Positions 42,611-42,716 of a stretch of 42,716 nucleotides of DNA are shown in pieces. Origin of the DNA: Candidatus Woesearchaeota archaeon (GTDB lineage Archaea; Nanobdellota; Nanobdellia; Woesearchaeales; JAGVYF01); assembly GCA_023264635.1 (NCBI GenBank), contig JAHFLT010000012.1:1-42716 (forward strand), in the 5' to 3' direction. The translations under genes were made by a program, and so were the position numbers. The notes beneath the pieces are model-generated. The model ran no database searches, was not told the DNA's origin, and saw nothing but the letters and a program-made list of their open reading frames with translations. Numbering within the stretch: position 1 is the stretch's first letter; each line of letters opens with the position of its first letter.

Positions 42611-42645
42611 TCGGTGGGGCTGGAGCGTAGCGGAAGACCCACCGA
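42611..42645. other. Stable inverted repeat upstream of the gene at 42567
   Basis: TCGGTGGG (42611-42618) pairs perfectly with CCCACCGA (42638-42645) across a 19-base loop that contains GCT/AGC able to pair again. It lies about 44 bases upstream of the start at 42567, beyond its TATA box, so it could be a protein-binding site or part of an RNA from outside the window. Confidence 0.5.
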
Positions 42646-42716
42646 TGAATGCGCATAAAAACAGTAAGTTTTTGAGAATCAAAAATAATTTTTTTCTTAG
42701 AGGTTAATGTTTTCAG

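Noticed and set aside
1-42716. CRISPR array, transposase or tRNA gene
   Set aside because: I saw no regularly spaced direct repeats, no transposase-like reading frame with end repeats, and no tRNA cloverleaf pattern by eye; weak tRNA-like matches cannot be excluded without a scan.

Overview
The window looks archaeal. Nearly every gene cluster starts with an ATG (sometimes GTG) lying about 25-30 bases downstream of an A/T-rich TATA box such as TTTATAAA, ATTTTTAAA or CTTTAAATA, with no room for a 5' leader. That is the usual layout of archaeal leaderless transcripts. Archaeal-type content agrees with this: AglD-like membrane proteins, DPM-like GT2 enzymes, many ArnT/PMT-like GT-C enzymes and an archaeal-style prepilin peptidase. 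Short intergenic gaps, overlapping convergent ends and several tiny membrane proteins would suit a compact (for example DPANN-type) genome, but the taxon cannot be fixed from the sequence alone. No tRNA, rRNA, transposase or CRISPR array was recognised.

Bases 200-39113 form a large surface-glycan or glycolipid locus split into many short divergent and convergent units. From the left, on the minus strand: a B12-type radical SAM protein (200-1675); an operon of GT4-like glycosyltransferase, asparagine synthase-like amidotransferase, NodB-type deacetylase and a small protein (5236 down to 1710); RmlB plus an unknown protein with a possible frameshift (6874 down to 5289); and a carbamoyltransferase operon with three tiny membrane proteins resembling SxtJ/SxtK (DUF5989) partners (9279 down to 6911). 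Then come an RmlA-like nucleotidyltransferase and a GT2 (+), a GT4 (-), a GT-C protein (+), and another GT-C (-). A six-gene minus-strand run ends with that GT-C and includes a Gfo/Idh oxidoreductase, ATP-grasp, HAD, methyltransferase and GT2 (19593 down to 13887).

The second half holds a paralogous GT-C (19644), a second radical SAM protein, an epimerase, a GT2, two AglD-like membrane proteins (the second fused to a methyltransferase), GT-C / DPM / GT-C (minus), a third radical SAM, an alpha-toroid-like protein of unknown function, a fourth radical SAM, a methyltransferase, a GtrB-like GT2 and a 665-residue membrane protein. Together these could make activated sugars (RmlA, RmlB, epimerase, Gfo/Idh), decorate them (amidation, deacetylation, carbamoylation, methylation, radical SAM chemistry), load them onto polyprenyl phosphate (DPM-like GT2) and transfer them outside the membrane (GT-C). 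That pathway is inference; no substrate is visible.

The right end (39167-41680) is a separate envelope module: TPM/YgcG-like protein, zinc-ribbon protein, LemA and prepilin peptidase. Two poorly known minus-strand genes follow. Notable items are the structured bases 1-199, an identical 32-bp divergent promoter at 12218 and 19611, the carbamoyltransferase/SxtJ/SxtK module with an apparently split SxtJ, four separate radical SAM genes in one locus, and the membrane-protein/methyltransferase fusion.
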